64,000 nt of DNA, from NCBI RefSeq assembly GCF_006171285.1, contig NZ_CP040889.1, positions 2,976,001-3,040,000 on the forward strand. The letters are read 5' to 3'. Under the pieces are notes generated by a model. The model was not told the origin of the DNA and did not search any database. It saw only the letters and a program-made list of their open reading frames with translations. Of the stretch, positions 1-10,337 are shown piece after piece. The DNA comes from Leclercia adecarboxylata. Lineage in GTDB: Bacteria; Pseudomonadota; Gammaproteobacteria; Enterobacterales; Enterobacteriaceae. The translations under genes were made by a program, and so were the position numbers. How positions within the stretch are numbered: position 1 is the first letter of the stretch; every line of letters begins with the position of its first letter.

Positions 1-380
1 TGGATAAATATCAGCAGTTGCTGGAAAAAGACCGCATACTTATCGTCAGCGGACAGGTCAGCTTTGATGACTTCAGCGGGGGGCTTAAAATGACCGCCCG
101 CGAAGTGATGGACATTGACGAAGCCCGGGAAAAATATGCTCGCGGGCTTGCTATCTCGCTGACGGACAGGCAAATTGATGACCAGCTTTTAAACCGACTC
201 CGTCAGTCTCTGGAACCCCACCGCTCGGGGACCATTCCAGTACATCTCTACTATCAGAGGGCGGATGCGCGTGCACGGTTGCGCTTTGGTGCGTCGTGGC
301 GTGTCTCTCCGAGCGATCGTTTACTTAACGATCTCCGTGGCCTCATTGGTTCGGAGCAGGTGGAACTGGAGTTTGACTAA
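1..380 (+). CDS. dnaE: DNA polymerase III alpha subunit, C-terminal end (partial)
   Basis: Only the last ~125 codons of the replicative polymerase catalytic subunit are present; the reading frame is open from the first base and ends in ...VELEFD-stop. The visible piece is the C-terminal OB-fold/tau-binding region, including the stretch [20 protein letters not shown]. Identity is supported by the residues and by accA starting 12 nt downstream, the usual enterobacterial dnaE-accA order. Polymerase active-site residues lie outside the window. The gene begins before base 1, so any internal start codon here is irrelevant. Confidence 0.95.
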   Translation, partial: DKYQQLLEKDRILIVSGQVSFDDFSGGLKMTAREVMDIDEAREKYARGLAISLTDRQIDDQLLNRLRQSLEPHRSGTIPVHLYYQRADARARLRFGASWRVSPSDRLLNDLRGLIGSEQVELEFD

Positions 381-392
381 TACAGGAATACT

Positions 393-1352
393 ATGAGTCT
401 GAATTTCCTTGATTTCGAACAGCCGATTGCAGAGCTGGAAGCGAAAATCGATTCTCTGACTGCCGTGGGCCGTCAGGATGAAAAACTGGATATTAACATC
501 GACGAAGAAGTGCATCGTCTGCGTGAAAAAAGCGTAGAACTGACGCGCAAAATCTTTGCCGATCTCGGCGCATGGCAGGTAGCCCAACTGGCTCGCCATC
601 CTCAGCGTCCGTACACCCTGGATTATGTCCGCCTGGCGTTTGATGAATTCGACGAACTGGCAGGTGACCGCGCATACGCTGACGATAAAGCTATCGTTGG
701 CGGTATTGCTCGTCTCGACGGTCGTCCGGTGATGATCATTGGCCACCAGAAAGGGCGCGAAACTAAAGAAAAAATTCGCCGCAACTTCGGTATGCCAGCA
801 CCAGAAGGCTACCGTAAAGCCCTGCGTCTGATGGAGATGGCCGAGCGTTTCAACATGCCGATTATCACCTTTATCGACACCCCAGGTGCTTACCCGGGCG
901 TGGGCGCTGAAGAGCGCGGCCAGTCTGAAGCCATTGCCCGCAACCTGCGTGAAATGTCGCGTCTGAGTGTACCGGTTATCTGTACCGTTATCGGTGAAGG
1001 TGGCTCCGGTGGTGCGCTGGCGATTGGCGTGGGCGATAAAGTGAATATGCTGCAGTACAGCACCTATTCCGTTATCTCTCCGGAAGGTTGCGCGTCCATT
1101 CTGTGGAAAAGCGCCGACAAAGCGCCGCTGGCTGCGGAAGCGATGGGCATTATCGCCCCGCGCCTGAAAGAGCTGAAGCTGATCGATACCGTTATCCCGG
1201 AACCGCTGGGTGGCGCGCATCGTAAGCCGGAAGTTATGGCCGCGTCCCTGAAGGCGCAGCTGCTGGCTGACCTCGCAGACCTCGACGTGCTGAGCAAAGA
1301 AGATCTGCTGAACCGTCGTTATCAGCGTCTGATGAGCTACGGCTACGCATAA
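393..1352 (+). CDS. accA: Acetyl-CoA carboxylase carboxyltransferase subunit alpha
   Basis: Alpha subunit of the cytosolic carboxyltransferase (with AccD) that moves the carboxyl group from biotinyl-BCCP to acetyl-CoA, giving malonyl-CoA for fatty acid synthesis. The 319-residue length is that of the E. coli protein. The glycine-rich carboxyltransferase core [12 protein letters not shown] starts at residue 201, and the N-terminus [16 protein letters not shown] is the family start. It lies 12 nt after dnaE and is probably co-transcribed with it. A rho-independent terminator follows directly. No abnormal residues seen. Confidence 0.98.
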   Translation: MSLNFLDFEQPIAELEAKIDSLTAVGRQDEKLDINIDEEVHRLREKSVELTRKIFADLGAWQVAQLARHPQRPYTLDYVRLAFDEFDELAGDRAYADDKAIVGGIARLDGRPVMIIGHQKGRETKEKIRRNFGMPAPEGYRKALRLMEMAERFNMPIITFIDTPGAYPGVGAEERGQSEAIARNLREMSRLSVPVICTVIGEGGSGGALAIGVGDKVNMLQYSTYSVISPEGCASILWKSADKAPLAAEAMGIIAPRLKELKLIDTVIPEPLGGAHRKPEVMAASLKAQLLADLADLDVLSKEDLLNRRYQRLMSYGYA

Positions 1353-1368
1353 GCTACGCAATAATCTT

Positions 1369-1397
1369 AAAAGCCGCACAGTGTTGCGGCTTTTTTT
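1369..1397 (+). terminator. Rho-independent terminator after accA
   Basis: An inverted repeat AAGCCGCA / TTGCGGCTT with a short loop is followed by seven T residues on the plus strand. It closes the dnaE-accA transcription unit before ldcC. Confidence 0.85.
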
Positions 1398-1452
1398 ATA
1401 CCCGTTGTTTACCTCAACTATGCTTAGCTAATGTTTTTCAAGGAGGTAAACC

Positions 1453-3591
1453 GTGAACATCATTGCCATTATGGGGCCGCACGGCGTCTTTTATAAAGAC
1501 GAACCCATCAAGGAGCTGGAGCAGGCGCTGGCATCGCGCGGGTTTCAACTTATCTGGCCGCAGAACAGCGCCGACCTACTGAAGTTTATCGAACATAACC
1601 CCCGTATCTGCGGCGTCATTTTCGACTGGGACGAGTACGATCTGGAATTATGCAGCGACATCAACCAGCTCAACGAATACCTGCCGCTGTACGCCTTTAT
1701 CAATACCCACTCCACGATGGACGTCAGCGCCCATGATATGCGGATGGCGCTGTGGTTCTTTGAGTATTCCCTGGGGATTGCAGAGGATATTGCTAGCCGC
1801 ATTCAGCAATACACCGGCGAATACCTGGATACCATCACCCCGCCGTTTACCCGCGCGCTTTTCACCTATGTGAAAGAGGGCAAGTATACCTTCTGTACGC
1901 CGGGGCACATGGCAGGGACGGCTTATCAGAAAAGCCCGGTGGGCTGCCTGTTCTATGATTTCTTTGGCGGGAACACCCTGAAAGCGGATGTGTCGATCTC
2001 GGTGACGGAGCTGGGATCGCTGCTGGATCATACCGGTCCGCATCTCGAGGCCGAAGAGTATATTGCCCGTACTTTTGGTGCCGAGCAGAGCTACATGGTG
2101 ACCAACGGCACCTCGACATCGAACAAGATCGTCGGCATGTACGCCGCCCCCGATGGCAGCACTCTGCTTATCGATCGCAACTGCCACAAATCTCTGGCGC
2201 ACCTGCTGATGATGAGCGATGTCGTTCCGCTCTGGCTGTCGCCCACGAGAAATGCTTTGGGCATTCTGGGCGGGATCCCGCGCCGGGAATTTTCCCATGC
2301 CGCCATTGAACGCAAAGTGGCTGCAGTCCCTGGAGCAAGTTGGCCGGTGCATGCGGTGATCACCAACTCCACCTACGACGGCCTGCTGTATAACACTAAC
2401 TGGGTGAAACAGACCCTGGATGTGCCTTCAATCCATTTCGATTCGGCGTGGGTGCCCTATACCAATTTCCATCCGATCTATGCCGGTAAAAGCGGAATGA
2501 GCGGTGAGCGTCTGCCGGGAAAAGTGTTCTTTGAAACCCAGTCTACGCACAAAATGCTGGCGGCGTTTTCTCAGGCTTCGCTGATCCACATTAAAGGTGA
2601 GTACGACGAAGATACCTTCAACGAAGCCTTTATGATGCACACCACCACATCACCCAGCTATCCGCTGGTGGCCTCGATTGAAACCGCCGCGGCGATGCTG
2701 CGCGGCAATCCCGGTAAGCGCCTGATAAACCGCTCCGTTGAGCGCGCGCTGCATTTCCGTAAAGAGGTCCAGCGTCTAAAGGATGAGGCCGACGGCTGGT
2801 TCTTCGATATCTGGCAGCCGGACGAGATTGATGAAGCCGAATGCTGGCCTGTCGCACCGGGCGAGAGCTGGCATGGCTTTCGCGATGCCGATGCGGATCA
2901 TATGTTCCTCGATCCGGTCAAAGTCACCATCCTGACGCCGGGAATGGACGAGCAGGGGGAAATGAGCGAAGAGGGGATCCCGGCGGCGCTGGTAGCTAAA
3001 TTCCTCGATGAGCGCGGCGTGGTGGTCGAAAAAACCGGGCCGTATAACCTGCTGTTCCTGTTCAGTATCGGCATCGACAAAACCCGGGCGATGGGATTGC
3101 TGCGCGGGCTGATGGAGTTTAAGCGCGCCTACGATCTTAATTTGCGGGTCAGGAACATGCTGCCGGATCTCTATGCCGAGGATCCTGATTTTTACCGCAA
3201 CATGCGCATTCAGGATCTGGCCAAAGGGATCCACAAGCTTATTCGTCAGCACGATCTGCCGCGGCTAATGCTACAGGCGTTTGATGTCCTGCCGGAGATG
3301 AAGCTCACCCCGCACCATGCCTGGCAGCGTCAGGTGAAAGGAGAAGTGGAAACGGTCGATCTGGAGGATCTGGTCGGGCGGGTCTCGGCCAATATGATCC
3401 TGCCTTATCCCCCCGGCGTGCCGCTGCTGATGCCCGGCGAGATGATCACCGAGAAGAGCAGGGCGGTGCTCGATTTCCTGCTCATGCTCTGCTCGATTGG
3501 CCGTCACTATCCAGGCTTCGAAACCGATATCCACGGCGCCAGACGGGATGAAAACGGCATCTATAGGGTACGGGTCTTAAAAGCGCCATGA
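1453..3591 (+). CDS. ldcC: Constitutive (biosynthetic) lysine decarboxylase
   Basis: PLP-dependent decarboxylase converting L-lysine to cadaverine and CO2 in the cytosol; it forms decamers in the family. The order is an N-terminal wing (response-regulator-like) domain, a PLP-binding core and a C-terminal domain. The PLP lysine is K367 in the THKM motif. Length is 712 residues against 713 in E. coli LdcC. The start is GTG, preceded by a strong AGGAGG at 1441-1446. Location after accA identifies it as ldcC rather than the acid-inducible cadA, which normally sits beside cadB. All motifs look intact. Confidence 0.95.
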   Translation: MNIIAIMGPHGVFYKDEPIKELEQALASRGFQLIWPQNSADLLKFIEHNPRICGVIFDWDEYDLELCSDINQLNEYLPLYAFINTHSTMDVSAHDMRMALWFFEYSLGIAEDIASRIQQYTGEYLDTITPPFTRALFTYVKEGKYTFCTPGHMAGTAYQKSPVGCLFYDFFGGNTLKADVSISVTELGSLLDHTGPHLEAEEYIARTFGAEQSYMVTNGTSTSNKIVGMYAAPDGSTLLIDRNCHKSLAHLLMMSDVVPLWLSPTRNALGILGGIPRREFSHAAIERKVAAVPGASWPVHAVITNSTYDGLLYNTNWVKQTLDVPSIHFDSAWVPYTNFHPIYAGKSGMSGERLPGKVFFETQSTHKMLAAFSQASLIHIKGEYDEDTFNEAFMMHTTTSPSYPLVASIETAAAMLRGNPGKRLINRSVERALHFRKEVQRLKDEADGWFFDIWQPDEIDEAECWPVAPGESWHGFRDADADHMFLDPVKVTILTPGMDEQGEMSEEGIPAALVAKFLDERGVVVEKTGPYNLLFLFSIGIDKTRAMGLLRGLMEFKRAYDLNLRVRNMLPDLYAEDPDFYRNMRIQDLAKGIHKLIRQHDLPRLMLQAFDVLPEMKLTPHHAWQRQVKGEVETVDLEDLVGRVSANMILPYPPGVPLLMPGEMITEKSRAVLDFLLMLCSIGRHYPGFETDIHGARRDENGIYRVRVLKAP

Positions 3592-3650
3592 CCCCTTGCG
3601 CGGCACTGGGATTCGGATATAACGTTCAGGCACACCAATAAGGAGAGGCT

Positions 3651-4040
3651 ATGCTGGGTTTAAAGCAGGTTCATCACATTGCAATTATTGCCACCGACTA
3701 CGCCGTCAGTAAGGCGTTTTACTGCGATACGCTGGGTTTCACCCTGCAGAGCGAGTTTTATCGTGAAGAGCGTGATTCCTGGAAGGGTGACCTGGCGCTG
3801 AATGGTCAGTATGTCATTGAGCTGTTTTCGTTCCCTTTCCCGCCGGCGCGTCCATCCCGGCCTGAAGCCTGCGGTTTACGCCACCTGGCGTTCAGCGTGG
3901 ATGACATCGACAGGGCGGTAGAACACCTTCAATCCCACGGCGTTAAGTGTGAAGCCATCCGTATCGATCCCTTCACCGGGAAGCGCTTCACCTTTTTCAA
4001 CGATCCTGATGGCCTGCCGCTGGAGCTCTATCAGCAGTAA
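3651..4040 (+). CDS. yaeR: VOC-family glyoxalase-like metalloprotein
   Basis: Small cytosolic protein (129 residues) of the vicinal oxygen chelate fold with the two beta-alpha-beta-beta-beta modules typical of single-domain glyoxalase-I-like enzymes. Visible metal-ligand candidates are the His pair at VHHIAI near residue 8, Glu in YVIELF, His in LRHLAF and the terminal Glu in PLELYQQ. It is the ortholog of E. coli YaeR (GloA2), whose physiological substrate is not settled. It lies between ldcC and tilS as in E. coli, with an AGGAGAGG ribosome-binding site. Confidence 0.92.
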   Translation: MLGLKQVHHIAIIATDYAVSKAFYCDTLGFTLQSEFYREERDSWKGDLALNGQYVIELFSFPFPPARPSRPEACGLRHLAFSVDDIDRAVEHLQSHGVKCEAIRIDPFTGKRFTFFNDPDGLPLELYQQ

Positions 4041-4093
4041 CGCTTGCCTCGCCAGGGAATGCCCGGTAACGTGCCGGGCACCTTTCTGTATAA

Positions 4094-5395
4094 ATGACGA
4101 CGATGACCACAACCGAACTTCAGCGAGCCCTTCACCCTTACCGCCGACTGCTGGTGGGATTTAGCGGTGGCCTGGATTCCACGGTAATGCTGCATCAGCT
4201 CAAGCTCTGGCGTGAGCAGGAGCCCGGCCTCGAGCTGCGCGCTATCCATATTCATCACGGTCTGAGCCCGCACGCCGACAGCTGGGTCGCTCATTGCCAG
4301 CATCTCTGCCATGAATGGAATATCCCGCTGATCGTGGTCCGGGTGACGCTGGCAGAAGAGGGGCTGGGGCTCGAGGCGCAGGCGCGTAAAGCGCGTTATG
4401 CCGCCTTTACTGATGCCCTTCTGCCGGGCGAAGCGCTGGTGACGGCGCAACATCTCGACGATCAGTGTGAGACCTTCCTGCTGGCCCTGAAGCGCGGCAG
4501 CGGCCCGGCAGGGCTCTCTGCCATGCCCGCACGGGCGCGTTTTGCCGATACCGAACAGATCCGTCCCCTTCTCGGCGAGACGCGTGAATCGCTGCAGGCC
4601 TGGGCGCAGCGCTGGGATCTGCGCTGGATTGAGGACGAAAGCAACCAGGACGACAGCTACGACCGCAATTTTTTGCGCCTGCGCGTCCTGCCGCTGCTGG
4701 CAGAGCGCTGGCCGCATTTTGCAGAGGCCACGTCTCGCAGCGCCACGTTGTGCGCCGAGCAGGAGCAGTTGCTGGATGAGCTGCTGGCAGGCGAGCTAAT
4801 GACATTGGTTTCGAAAGACGGGGCGCTGGCTATCGCACCGCTGCAGACGATGAGCGCGGTGCGTCGGGCTGCGCTTCTGCGCAGATGGCTGGCTCTTCAC
4901 GGGGCGTTAATGCCGTCGCGCGCCATGCTTACTCGTCTCTGGGATGAGGTGGCGCTGGCCCGGGAAGATGCAACACCGCGACTGCGTTCTGGCGAAGGTG
5001 AAATCAGGCGCTTTCGGGGAGAGCTGTGGTGGGTGAAATACCATCCCTCTCTGGCTGAGCGCGTTATCGACTGGCCCTCTGTTCACCAGTCGCTGTGCCT
5101 GCCGGAAGGGCTGGGTAGGCTTTTCCTCAGCGCAGGCGGCAATCTCCGTCTGCCGCACCCGGATGAGCCGGTGACGGTGCGCTTTGGCGCCAGCGGCACG
5201 CTGCACATCGTCGGGCGAAACGGTGGTCGAAAGATCAAAAAAATCTGGCAGGAACTTAACGTTGCGCCCTGGCGTCGGGATACCACGCCATTGCTGTTTT
5301 ACGGTGAAACGCTGGTGGCTGCTGCAGGTGTGTTTGTAACGCGGGAAGGGGCGGCTGAAGGGGAGCAGGGCGTACAGCTGGAATGGGAAACGTAA
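4094..5395 (+). CDS. tilS: tRNA(Ile)-lysidine synthase
   Basis: ATP-dependent enzyme that attaches lysine to C34 of the CAU-anticodon tRNA-Ile, changing both its codon and amino acid specificity; essential in the family. The N-terminal PP-loop ATP-binding motif SGGLDS is at residues 24-29, followed by the conserved HHGLS and the [14 protein letters not shown] region. A C-terminal TilS substrate-binding domain ends with [18 protein letters not shown]. Length 433 is close to E. coli (432). The ATG at 4103 is an alternative start. The gene ends inside a perfect palindrome shared with the convergent rof. Confidence 0.97.
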   Translation: MTTMTTTELQRALHPYRRLLVGFSGGLDSTVMLHQLKLWREQEPGLELRAIHIHHGLSPHADSWVAHCQHLCHEWNIPLIVVRVTLAEEGLGLEAQARKARYAAFTDALLPGEALVTAQHLDDQCETFLLALKRGSGPAGLSAMPARARFADTEQIRPLLGETRESLQAWAQRWDLRWIEDESNQDDSYDRNFLRLRVLPLLAERWPHFAEATSRSATLCAEQEQLLDELLAGELMTLVSKDGALAIAPLQTMSAVRRAALLRRWLALHGALMPSRAMLTRLWDEVALAREDATPRLRSGEGEIRRFRGELWWVKYHPSLAERVIDWPSVHQSLCLPEGLGRLFLSAGGNLRLPHPDEPVTVRFGASGTLHIVGRNGGRKIKKIWQELNVAPWRRDTTPLLFYGETLVAAAGVFVTREGAAEGEQGVQLEWET

Positions 5396-5417
5396 CGGGC
5401 AGCAGGCTGCCCGTTAC
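5392..5417. terminator. Perfect 12-bp hairpin between convergent tilS and rof
   Basis: GTAACGGGCAGC at 5392-5403 is mirrored exactly by GCTGCCCGTTAC at 5406-5417 with only two bases between. It contains the tilS stop codon and lies 6 nt beyond the rof stop. There is no T tract on either side, so it is a bidirectional stem rather than a textbook intrinsic terminator. It probably protects or ends both convergent messages. Confidence 0.55.
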
Positions 5418-5423
5418 ACAGGA

Positions 5424-5684
5424 TCAGGACTCGCTCACCACAACGGTGCCGATTTCGGGATGGCTAAAGCTGGCAATTTTATCGAGACGCAGTTCGCGCG
5501 TTGCGCCACCGTCTTCCACGACCAGATACTCCACATTCTTTCGGGAAACCAGATCGTTAGCCTTTGCCTTCAGCACTTCGCCATCTTTTAACGCCAGCGT
5601 CAGAAGCAGGTGATGCTGGCAGGCGAGCTCGAGATTGTCGTAGTCATCGCAGTTAATTGGTTGGTATGTATCATTCATTGACAT
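5424..5684 (-). CDS. rof: Rho-binding antiterminator Rof (YaeO)
   Basis: Small acidic protein (86 residues) that binds Rho and inhibits Rho-dependent termination, as established for E. coli YaeO. The N-terminal motif [20 protein letters not shown] and the acidic Sm-like fold sequence match the family closely. Its start overlaps the 3' end of yaeP by 14 nt (5671-5684), so yaeP-rof is one translationally coupled unit on the minus strand, convergent with tilS. Start could be either Met1 or Met3. Confidence 0.95.
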   Translation of the reverse strand: MSMNDTYQPINCDDYDNLELACQHHLLLTLALKDGEVLKAKANDLVSRKNVEYLVVEDGGATRELRLDKIASFSHPEIGTVVVSES

Positions 5685-5871
5685 AATCGCTCACCAGTAA
5701 ATTCGCAGCAGCATATGCTGCTTTTTCTCTGACCGATTCTGAAAGCGTGTCATCCGACGCCATTTCATTCAGAACTTTCAATACACAGCCCAACGCATCG
5801 GGGACATACCCCACATCGCCGCTGGCAATTTCCGCATACCGTTTGCGAATTAGCTCACAATAATTATTCAC
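5671..5871 (-). CDS. yaeP: YaeP family small protein
   Basis: A 66-residue conserved enterobacterial protein starting [20 protein letters not shown]. It has no known catalytic motif and no signal or membrane segment, and is mostly helical by composition. Function is not established. It is encoded upstream of rof with a 14-nt overlap, which suggests joint expression with the Rho inhibitor. An AGGAGG-type ribosome-binding site precedes the ATG. Confidence 0.92.
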   Translation of the reverse strand: MNNYCELIRKRYAEIASGDVGYVPDALGCVLKVLNEMASDDTLSESVREKAAYAAANLLVSDYVNE

Positions 5872-6069
5872 ATCCCCTCCTGCCAGCGCACTGACTTTAC
5901 TGTGAGATACCTTTAAGCCTACGAAGATAAACCCGGTTTAGCAAGGTGACTATACCATACTCATTTAAGCAATATCAGCAGGTTGATGTCAGAGACATTC
6001 TTAAGCCTGTAACAGCCTTTTGGCGGAGATTTCGCTACAATGCGCACCTGATTCGAAAGGAGTTCTCTC

Positions 6070-6615
6070 ATGGCGCTTAAAGCGACAATTTACAAAGCCG
6101 CGGTCAATGTAGCGGATTTAGACCGCAATCAGTTTCTGGATGCGACATTGACGCTGGCGCGTCATCCCTCCGAAACGCAGGAGCGCATGATGCTGCGCCT
6201 GCTGGCATGGATTAAGTATGCCAATGAGCGTCTGCAGTTTACCCGTGGATTAAGCGCGGAAGACGAGCCGGAAGCCTGGCTACTCAACGATCATCTGGGC
6301 ATCGATCTGTGGATTGAGCTGGGCCTGCCGGATGAACGTCGCATTAAGAAAGCCTGCACCCAGTCTGCTGAGGTGGCGCTCTTTACCTACAACAGCCGCG
6401 CAGCGGAGATCTGGTGGCAGCAGAACAAGAATAAGTGTGCCCAGTTCGACAACCTGTCCGTCTGGTACCTGGATGATGAACAGCTCGCTAACCTGAGTGC
6501 CTTTGCCGGAAGAACCATGAATTTACAGGCGACGATTCAGGATGGCGCCATCTGGTTGTCGGATGCTGAGAATAATCTGGAAATTCATCCGGAAGCCTGG
6601 CAGTCCCGGTCATGA
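6070..6615 (+). CDS. yaeQ: YaeQ family protein
   Basis: Protein of 181 residues matching E. coli YaeQ, a family with a PD-(D/E)xK nuclease-like fold by structure. No established substrate; it was once linked to suppression of rfaH defects. Conserved blocks visible are [20 protein letters not shown], the central [11 protein letters not shown] and the terminal [14 protein letters not shown]. It overlaps arfB by four bases (ATGA at 6612-6615), so the two are translationally coupled. RBS AAAGGAG precedes the ATG. Confidence 0.92.
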   Translation: MALKATIYKAAVNVADLDRNQFLDATLTLARHPSETQERMMLRLLAWIKYANERLQFTRGLSAEDEPEAWLLNDHLGIDLWIELGLPDERRIKKACTQSAEVALFTYNSRAAEIWWQQNKNKCAQFDNLSVWYLDDEQLANLSAFAGRTMNLQATIQDGAIWLSDAENNLEIHPEAWQSRS

Positions 6616-7034
6616 TTGTCCTGTCCCGAAGCGTCAGCCTTCCCGATCATGAAGTCGAGATCACCGCGATCCGCGCTCAGGGAGCCGGGGGCCAGCATGT
6701 GAATAAAACCTCAACGGCTATTCATCTGCGCTTTGACATTCGGGCCTCCAGCCTGCCAGAGTATTACAAAGAACGCCTGCTCGCCGCCAGCCATCATCTG
6801 ATCACCAGTGACGGCGTGATTATCATCAAGGCGCAGGAGTACCGCAGCCAGGAGATGAATCGGGAAGCCGCGCTTGCCCGGCTGGTGGCGGTCATACAGG
6901 AGTTAACGGCAGTGCAAAAAAGCCGTCGGGCAACCCGCCCGACACGTGCATCGAAAGAGCGCCGTCTGGCTTCGAAATCACAAAAATCGACCGTCAAAGC
7001 ACTGCGTGGCAAAGTTCGACGCCCTCAGGATTAA
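6612..7034 (+). CDS. arfB: Alternative ribosome-rescue factor B (peptidyl-tRNA hydrolase)
   Basis: Codon-independent release factor that rescues ribosomes stalled at mRNA 3' ends, inserting its basic tail into the empty mRNA channel. The catalytic GGQ tripeptide is at residues 26-28 ([10 protein letters not shown]) and the last ~35 residues are rich in Arg and Lys, the defining tail. Length is 140 residues, as in E. coli YaeJ. The start overlaps the yaeQ stop in an ATGA junction, indicating coupled translation. Confidence 0.96.
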   Translation: MIVLSRSVSLPDHEVEITAIRAQGAGGQHVNKTSTAIHLRFDIRASSLPEYYKERLLAASHHLITSDGVIIIKAQEYRSQEMNREAALARLVAVIQELTAVQKSRRATRPTRASKERRLASKSQKSTVKALRGKVRRPQD

Positions 7035-7060
7035 CGGGTGGTTGAGATAAGGAATCTAAA

Positions 7061-7759
7061 GTGAAAACAGTGATATTTTCAGTGGTGGCAGCCAGCGCGC
7101 TGTTCGTCCTGATGGGGTGTCATAACCGTGCAGAGATGCAGGTTCTTGAGCCGACCCACGAAGAGGCGTTAAAACCGATGCAGCAGAGCTGGCGGGGCGT
7201 TTTACCCTGCGCCGACTGCGAAGGTATTGAGACCTCACTGTTCCTGGAAAAAGACGGTACCTGGGTAATGAATCAACATTATCAGGGGGCAAAAGCGCCT
7301 TCTTCTTTTGCCAGCTACGGCACCTGGGCGCGAACGGCCGATAAGCTGGTGCTGACGGATACGAAGGGCGAAAAGCGCTATTTCCGCGCCAAAGGCGAAG
7401 GGCTGGAGATGCTCGACATCCAGGGCAATCCCATAGAATCACAGTTTAACTACACCCTGGCACCGGTAACCGCTGCACTGCCGGCAACGCCGATGGCGAT
7501 GCGCGGCATGTACTTCTATATGGCTGATGCGGCGATCTTTACCGATTGCGCCACCGGCAAAAAGGTGAGCGTGGCGAATAACGCCCAGCTGGAACGGGAT
7601 TACGCGGCGGCGCGCGGGAGTGATACCAAACCGGTGCTGCTCACCGTCGACGGGCATTTTACCCTTGAGGCTAACCCGGACAGCGGCGAGCGAGTCAAAA
7701 CGCTGGTACCGGACAGCGACGCCCGCTTTGAAGCAGGCAAAAATTGCGACAGCAAATAG
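7061..7759 (+). CDS. nlpE: Envelope stress lipoprotein NlpE (CutF)
   Basis: Outer-membrane lipoprotein that signals surface contact and lipoprotein-trafficking stress to the Cpx pathway. It has a signal peptide with lipobox LMGC and lipidated Cys20. A CxxC pair follows at C50/C53 (PCADCEG). Two further Cys, in FTDCATGK and near the C-terminus, are the disulfide pair of the second domain in E. coli. The start is GTG with GGAATC-type spacing. At 232 residues it is slightly shorter than the E. coli protein (236), at the C-terminal tail. Confidence 0.96.
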   Translation: MKTVIFSVVAASALFVLMGCHNRAEMQVLEPTHEEALKPMQQSWRGVLPCADCEGIETSLFLEKDGTWVMNQHYQGAKAPSSFASYGTWARTADKLVLTDTKGEKRYFRAKGEGLEMLDIQGNPIESQFNYTLAPVTAALPATPMAMRGMYFYMADAAIFTDCATGKKVSVANNAQLERDYAAARGSDTKPVLLTVDGHFTLEANPDSGERVKTLVPDSDARFEAGKNCDSK

Positions 7760-7765
7760 CTGAAA

Positions 7766-7795
7766 TAAAAAACCCCGCATCAGCGGGGTTTTTTG
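7766..7795. terminator. Bidirectional terminator between nlpE and proS
   Basis: AACCCCGC-ATCA-GCGGGGTT is flanked by an A run on the left and a T run on the right, so it can act for nlpE (plus) and for proS (minus), whose genes converge here. Confidence 0.9.
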
Positions 7796-7799
7796 TGGC

Positions 7800-9518
7800 T
7801 TATGCCTTGATGGCTTTTACTAGGTAATCCAGTACGTCACCGGTTTTAATCATCTGCTTCTCGCCGTTACGACGATATTTGTACTCGATCTCGTCGTTGT
7901 CGAGGTTACGATCGCCGATGACCACGGTGTGTGGAATACCGATCAGTTCCATATCAGCAAACATCACGCCTGGACGCTCTTTACGATCGTCCATCAGCAC
8001 TTCGATACCCTGCGCACGCAGCTCGCTGTACAGTTTTTCCGCCAGCTCCTGAACGCGGTAGGACTTGTGCATGTTCATCGGCAGGATCGCGACCTGGAAC
8101 GGTGCAATGTTGTCCGGCCAGACGATGCCACGCTCGTCGTAGTTCTGCTCGATAGCGGCAGCAACCACACGCGTTACCCCAATACCGTAGCAGCCCATGG
8201 TCAGAACCTGATTGCGACCATCTTCACCCTGAACGGCAGCGTTCATGGCGCGGGAGTATTTATCACCCAGCTGGAAGATATGACCGACCTCAATACCGCG
8301 TTTGATCATCAGGGTACCCTTGCCGTCCGGGCTTGGGTCGCCTGCTACCACGTTACGAATATCCGCCACTTCTGGGGTCGCGGCATCGCGATCCCAGTTA
8401 ATACCGAAGTAGTGTTTACCATCGATGTTCGCGCCTGCGGAGAAGTCGCTCATCGCGGCAACAGTGCGGTCAATAACGACAGGAACTGGCATATTCACCG
8501 GGCCCAGGGAGCCAGGACCGGCGTTCACGACGGCACGGATTTCCGCTTCCGTTGCGAAGGTTAACGGGCTGGCAACCTGTGGCAGCTTCTCTGCTTTCAC
8601 TTCGTTCAGCTCGTGATCGCCACGTACCAGCAGGGCAACCAGCGGGTATGCGCTGCCTTCGGTCGATTTCACCAGCAGGGTTTTGACCGTTTTTTCGATC
8701 GGCAGGTTGAACTGCTCAACCAGCTCGGCGATGGTTTTCGCGTTTGGCGTATCAACCAGCTTCATCTCTTCGGTTGCAGCAGCGCGCGGCGCTTTTGGCG
8801 CCAGTGCTTCAGCAAACTCAATGTTCGCAGCGTAGTCTGAGGAGTCAGAGAAGATCACATCGTCTTCACCACTCTGTGCCAGCACCTGGAATTCATGGGA
8901 TGCGCTACCGCCGATAGAACCGGTATCAGCCTGCACAGCGCGGAAATCCAGACCCATACGGGAGAAGATTTTGCTGTACGCTTCGTACATCTTGTCGTAA
9001 GTCTCCTGCAGAGACTCCTGAGAAGTATGGAAAGAGTACGCATCTTTCATCAGGAATTCGCGAGAGCGCATAACGCCAAAGCGTGGGCGAACTTCGTCAC
9101 GGAACTTGGTCTGGATCTGGAAGAAGTTGAGCGGCAACTGTTTGTAGGAGCTCAGCTCGTTACGGATCAGATCGGTGATGACTTCTTCATGCGTTGGGCC
9201 AAGAACGAAGGGACGATCGCCACGATCGGCAATACGCAGCAGTTCCGGACCATACTGCTCCCAGCGTCCACTCTCCTGCCATAGCTCAGAAGGCTGAACT
9301 ACCGGCATTAACACCTCGATAGCACCGGCGTTGTTCATCTCTTCACGCACGATGTTTTCGACTTTTTTCAGGACGCGCACGCCGGTCGGCAGCCAGGTGT
9401 ATAACCCGGAGGCCAGCTTGCGGATCATCCCGGCGCGCAGCATCAGCTGGTGGCTGATCACCTCGGCGTCGGCAGGTGTCTCCTTCAGAGTGGAGAGCAG
9501 ATATTGGCTAGTACGCAT
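7800..9518 (-). CDS. proS: Prolyl-tRNA synthetase
   Basis: Class II aminoacyl-tRNA synthetase charging tRNA-Pro, bacterial type, 572 residues as in E. coli. The order is an N-terminal catalytic half with class II motifs (including [15 protein letters not shown] and [15 protein letters not shown]), an inserted YbaK-like editing domain (roughly residues 225-400) that hydrolyses Ala-tRNA-Pro, then motif 3 (GCYGIGVTR) and the anticodon-binding domain. It forms the downstream end of a minus-strand cluster with rcsF and trmO. Confidence 0.98.
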   Translation of the reverse strand: MRTSQYLLSTLKETPADAEVISHQLMLRAGMIRKLASGLYTWLPTGVRVLKKVENIVREEMNNAGAIEVLMPVVQPSELWQESGRWEQYGPELLRIADRGDRPFVLGPTHEEVITDLIRNELSSYKQLPLNFFQIQTKFRDEVRPRFGVMRSREFLMKDAYSFHTSQESLQETYDKMYEAYSKIFSRMGLDFRAVQADTGSIGGSASHEFQVLAQSGEDDVIFSDSSDYAANIEFAEALAPKAPRAAATEEMKLVDTPNAKTIAELVEQFNLPIEKTVKTLLVKSTEGSAYPLVALLVRGDHELNEVKAEKLPQVASPLTFATEAEIRAVVNAGPGSLGPVNMPVPVVIDRTVAAMSDFSAGANIDGKHYFGINWDRDAATPEVADIRNVVAGDPSPDGKGTLMIKRGIEVGHIFQLGDKYSRAMNAAVQGEDGRNQVLTMGCYGIGVTRVVAAAIEQNYDERGIVWPDNIAPFQVAILPMNMHKSYRVQELAEKLYSELRAQGIEVLMDDRKERPGVMFADMELIGIPHTVVIGDRNLDNDEIEYKYRRNGEKQMIKTGDVLDYLVKAIKA

Positions 9519-9629
9519 GTTGTTACGGTTCCATTTCGAAGAGTGGAACAGGCTGATCGGCAGCCTGACACAAAAAAAGTGGTTTAGTTTACCAGTGTGG
9601 CAAAGATGCCAAAAGAGAAGAGGATAAAA

Positions 9630-10337
9630 TTACTGCGGCTCGAGGGCAAACACTTCGAAGCCCGCCGCTGTGACCCGCCAGCGAACGTTAAAATCCAGCA
9701 GCAGAACGGCGTAGGTTTTTCCGGCTTCTTCCTCTTTGCGGTAGGCCGGACGGGGATCCTGGGCCAGCACGTCGACAATAAATTCCCGCAGGCGAGGGTA
9801 GCGCTTTTCCAGCTGGATTAATTGTGGGAGAAGCGCATCGCTAAACCAGACCGGCGTATCAGCCTGAGGAGCCTGCTGGGCGTAGCTGGCGCGCGCATTC
9901 GGCAGGGCTTCGGCAAAGGGCAGATACGGTTTGATATCCACCACGGGCGTACCATCCACCAGATCCAGACTGCCGAGCTCGAGGATCACCTGATCCTTCA
10001 GACAGCGAATGCCTTTCAGCTCGATGAGCGACATGCCGACAGGGTTCGGGCGAAACGTCGAGCGTGTAGCAAATACGCCCATCCTGGCATTACCGCCGAG
10101 ACGAGGCGGGCGCACGGTAGGGCGCCAGCCGCCAGCCATGGTCTGATGAAAGATAAACAGCACCCACAGATGGCTGAACGCTTCCAGTCCGCGCACGGCA
10201 TCGGCCTGATTATAAGGCGCGAGCAGGTGAAGTTCGCCGCTACAGCTTTTTACCAGCCCGGGCTGGCGCGGCACGGCAAACTTCTCTTTATACGGCGAGC
10301 GAATAACGCCTATCTGCTCGAACTGGAAAGCACTCAT
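9630..10337 (-). CDS. trmO: tRNA (N6-threonylcarbamoyladenosine-37) methyltransferase TrmO
   Basis: SAM-dependent enzyme that methylates t6A37 to m6t6A37 in tRNA-Thr. It is a single beta-barrel TsaA/YaeB-type protein of 235 residues. Family signatures seen are IGVIRSPYKEKFAVPRQPGL near the N-terminus, the LWVLFIFHQ strand, FATRSTFRPNPVGMSL, and DGTPVVDIKPYLPFAEA. The start codon overlaps the rcsF stop by four bases, implying translational coupling with rcsF. Confidence 0.95.
   Translation of the reverse strand: MSAFQFEQIGVIRSPYKEKFAVPRQPGLVKSCSGELHLLAPYNQADAVRGLEAFSHLWVLFIFHQTMAGGWRPTVRPPRLGGNARMGVFATRSTFRPNPVGMSLIELKGIRCLKDQVILELGSLDLVDGTPVVDIKPYLPFAEALPNARASYAQQAPQADTPVWFSDALLPQLIQLEKRYPRLREFIVDVLAQDPRPAYRKEEEAGKTYAVLLLDFNVRWRVTAAGFEVFALEPQ

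Noticed and set aside
321..1379. Long minus-strand open frame opposite accA
   Set aside because: It is a shadow of accA codon bias; its sequence is of low family likeness and it has no ribosome-binding site.
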